64,000 nucleotides of DNA from CAWVWD01 sp965662365 (GTDB taxonomy: Bacteria > Bacteroidota > Bacteroidia > Chitinophagales > Saprospiraceae): contig CBFIHR010000013.1 in assembly GCA_965662365.1 (NCBI GenBank), positions 1 through 64,000 on the forward strand. The letters are read 5' to 3'. The notes below the pieces were generated by a model. That model was not told the DNA's origin, made no database searches, and saw only the letters and a program-made list of their open reading frames with translations. The translations under genes and the position numbers were made by a program. Shown one piece after another: positions 63,069-64,000 of this stretch (position 1 is the first letter of the stretch; every line of letters starts with the position of its first letter).

Positions 63069-63545
63069 TCAATTTCCATCTTTTTGCCGTTTTCTTTTTT
63101 TTAATCGCCATTGTGCCTTGGGTAAACTGAATGTAATTGGTAATTCAAGATAAACATCAACAGGCTGATTGTTTACCGTTCCTGAAACGAATTTAGGTAA
63201 AGCGTTCACGACTTTTAAAGCCGCTTGTCCACAACCTGAACCAATATTTTGAATGATTTTGGCAGCTTCAACTTCTCCATTTTTATTAATAATAAACCCG
63301 ATAATCACAACTCCTTCGACACCATTTTCACGAGCAATTGTTGGATACTTTAGGTTTTCTACAATGAACTTCACCAAATTTTCATTAGAACACGATTGCC
63401 TATTTTCCTCATTTTTAATTTTTTGACACATTTCTAAGTACGGCATAGTTTCATTTAGCCGTAATGTATCTAACAGCATAAAGTTTGTTGAAAAGGCGTT
63501 ATGCCCAATCAGTAATAAACCAATCAAAAAAGTCAATCGTTTCAT
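63069..63545 (-). CDS. secreted protein with TonB-like C-terminal domain
   Basis: The 158-residue protein has a signal peptide (MKRLTFLIGLLLIGHNAFS) and a TonB C-terminal fold: LKYPTIARENGVEGVVIIGF, INKNGEVEAAKIIQNIGSGC and VDVYLELPITFSLP. Unlike true TonB it has no membrane anchor or Pro-rich linker, and it is not next to exbBD. It may be a periplasmic protein that interacts with outer-membrane receptors or a stand-alone domain with another partner. The C-terminal tail (RLKKRKRQKDGN) is strongly basic. Confidence 0.82.
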   Translation of the reverse strand: MKRLTFLIGLLLIGHNAFSTNFMLLDTLRLNETMPYLEMCQKIKNEENRQSCSNENLVKFIVENLKYPTIARENGVEGVVIIGFIINKNGEVEAAKIIQNIGSGCGQAALKVVNALPKFVSGTVNNQPVDVYLELPITFSLPKAQWRLKKRKRQKDGN

Positions 63546-63656
63546 AAAATAGATAGTTAATAATTAGAAAATAAATAAAACAGATTCAAGTTTCTGTAAC
63601 ATCAATAAGGTGACTATTCAAAAAATAAATGATAAAACCTATGATAAAACTCATGA

Positions 63657-64000
63657 TTACTTCACGTTAAAAACTCGCCCATCAATTGCTAAATCCGTAT
63701 TTTTGAATGCTTCTCGGGCTTGTGTCAATAAAACTTCTAAATCCTTATAACGAGGTGAAAAATGACCAATAATCAGGCGTTTAGCATTTGCTTGACAAGC
63801 AATTTGTCCAGCTTGACGAGCCGTAGAATGAATATTTCGTTCTTGTATATCCTCCAATTTTTCATCACCAAATGTCGCTTCATGATAAAGCAAATCCACA
63901 TTTTTGATTTGTGGTAAAATCGTTTCGGTGTAAGCCGTATCTGAACAAAACGCAAAACTTCTTGATGGTTTTCCAGCTTTTGTGAGTTCTTTGTTAGGAA
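63657..64000 (-). CDS. rnz: ribonuclease Z, C-terminal part (runs off right edge)
   Basis: RNase Z is a metallo-beta-lactamase-fold endonuclease that trims the 3' end of tRNA precursors. The visible 113 residues contain FAFCSDTAYTETILPQIKNV with the conserved Asp ligand, DLLYHEATF, STARQAGQIACQANAKRLIIGHFSPRY with the exosite-facing His, and end AIDGRVFNVK. The N-terminal zinc motif lies beyond the right edge. The TonB-domain gene follows in the same direction after 111 bp. Confidence 0.92.
   Translation of the reverse strand, partial: PNKELTKAGKPSRSFAFCSDTAYTETILPQIKNVDLLYHEATFGDEKLEDIQERNIHSTARQAGQIACQANAKRLIIGHFSPRYKDLEVLLTQAREAFKNTDLAIDGRVFNVK

Overview
The window is ordinary-looking chromosome from a low-GC Gram-negative bacterium of the phylum Bacteroidota. 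Evidence for that assignment: an LpxC-FabZ fusion inside an lpx cluster, a zinc-less DksA-like protein, an RNase H with a viroplasmin-type N-terminus, a BatA-type membrane protein, an asparaginyl-tRNA synthetase with a coiled-coil insertion, A-rich leaders without Shine-Dalgarno sites, and promoters of the TTG-N(19-21)-TAnnTTTG type. A saprospirian/chitinophagial relative is possible, but the order is not resolved. No rRNA, tRNA, CRISPR array, insertion sequence or phage was seen.

Layout. 1-9.4 kb: 5' part of a K+-dependent membrane pyrophosphatase (hppA), a DksA-like regulator, two unknown proteins, dnaX, an MsbA-type ABC exporter, a 1.1-kb AT-rich gap that holds a possible small transcript, and a gamma-type carbonic anhydrase. 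9.7-15.6 kb: an active/inactive M16 peptidase pair and a BatA-like protein. 15.8-27.7 kb: mfd, an unknown protein, rnr, a secreted unknown, asnS, a methyltransferase and two thioredoxin-fold lipoproteins. 27.8-38 kb: polysaccharide genes (O-antigen ligase/polymerase and Wzz-like) and a four-gene tetR-tolC-adaptor-RND efflux operon. 38.4-44.1 kb: GH25 lysozyme, alpha/beta hydrolase, ABC ATPase, lpxA, lpxC-fabZ, lpxD. 44.6-57.6 kb: DUF1573 lipoprotein, O-methyltransferase, RNase H, two tandem paralogous beta-propeller-like secreted proteins, recA, a ThiF/MoeB-rhodanese, a glutamate-cysteine-ligase-like/CBS fusion, TPR protein, xseA-xseB, a frameshifted response regulator and aroQ. 58.1-64 kb: a split YeeE/YedE sulfur-transport pair, an outer-membrane protein, carB, a TonB-C-terminal-domain protein and the 3' part of rnz.

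How the genes work together. Several genes serve the cell envelope: Lpx enzymes and MsbA make and flip lipid A, the ligase and Wzz handle O-antigen or another polysaccharide, and the RND tripartite pump exports compounds under TetR control. Others serve DNA replication and repair (dnaX, mfd, recA, xseAB) and RNA decay and processing (rnr, RNase H, rnz).

The most notable observations are: (1) dnaX carries two candidate recoding sites, an A10 tract with stops in both shifted frames and an A AAA AAG heptamer in the correct phase, at the place where other bacteria make the short gamma subunit; (2) a minus-strand unit near 7.8-8.1 kb with its own promoter and terminator encloses a 20-residue Cys-containing ORF; (3) the response regulator at 57.1 kb has its last helix in the wrong frame; (4) a CRP/FNR-like palindrome sits at about -40 of the YeeE/YedE promoter; (5) many spacers are built of repeated, inverted words such as ATTAGTGATTCG.
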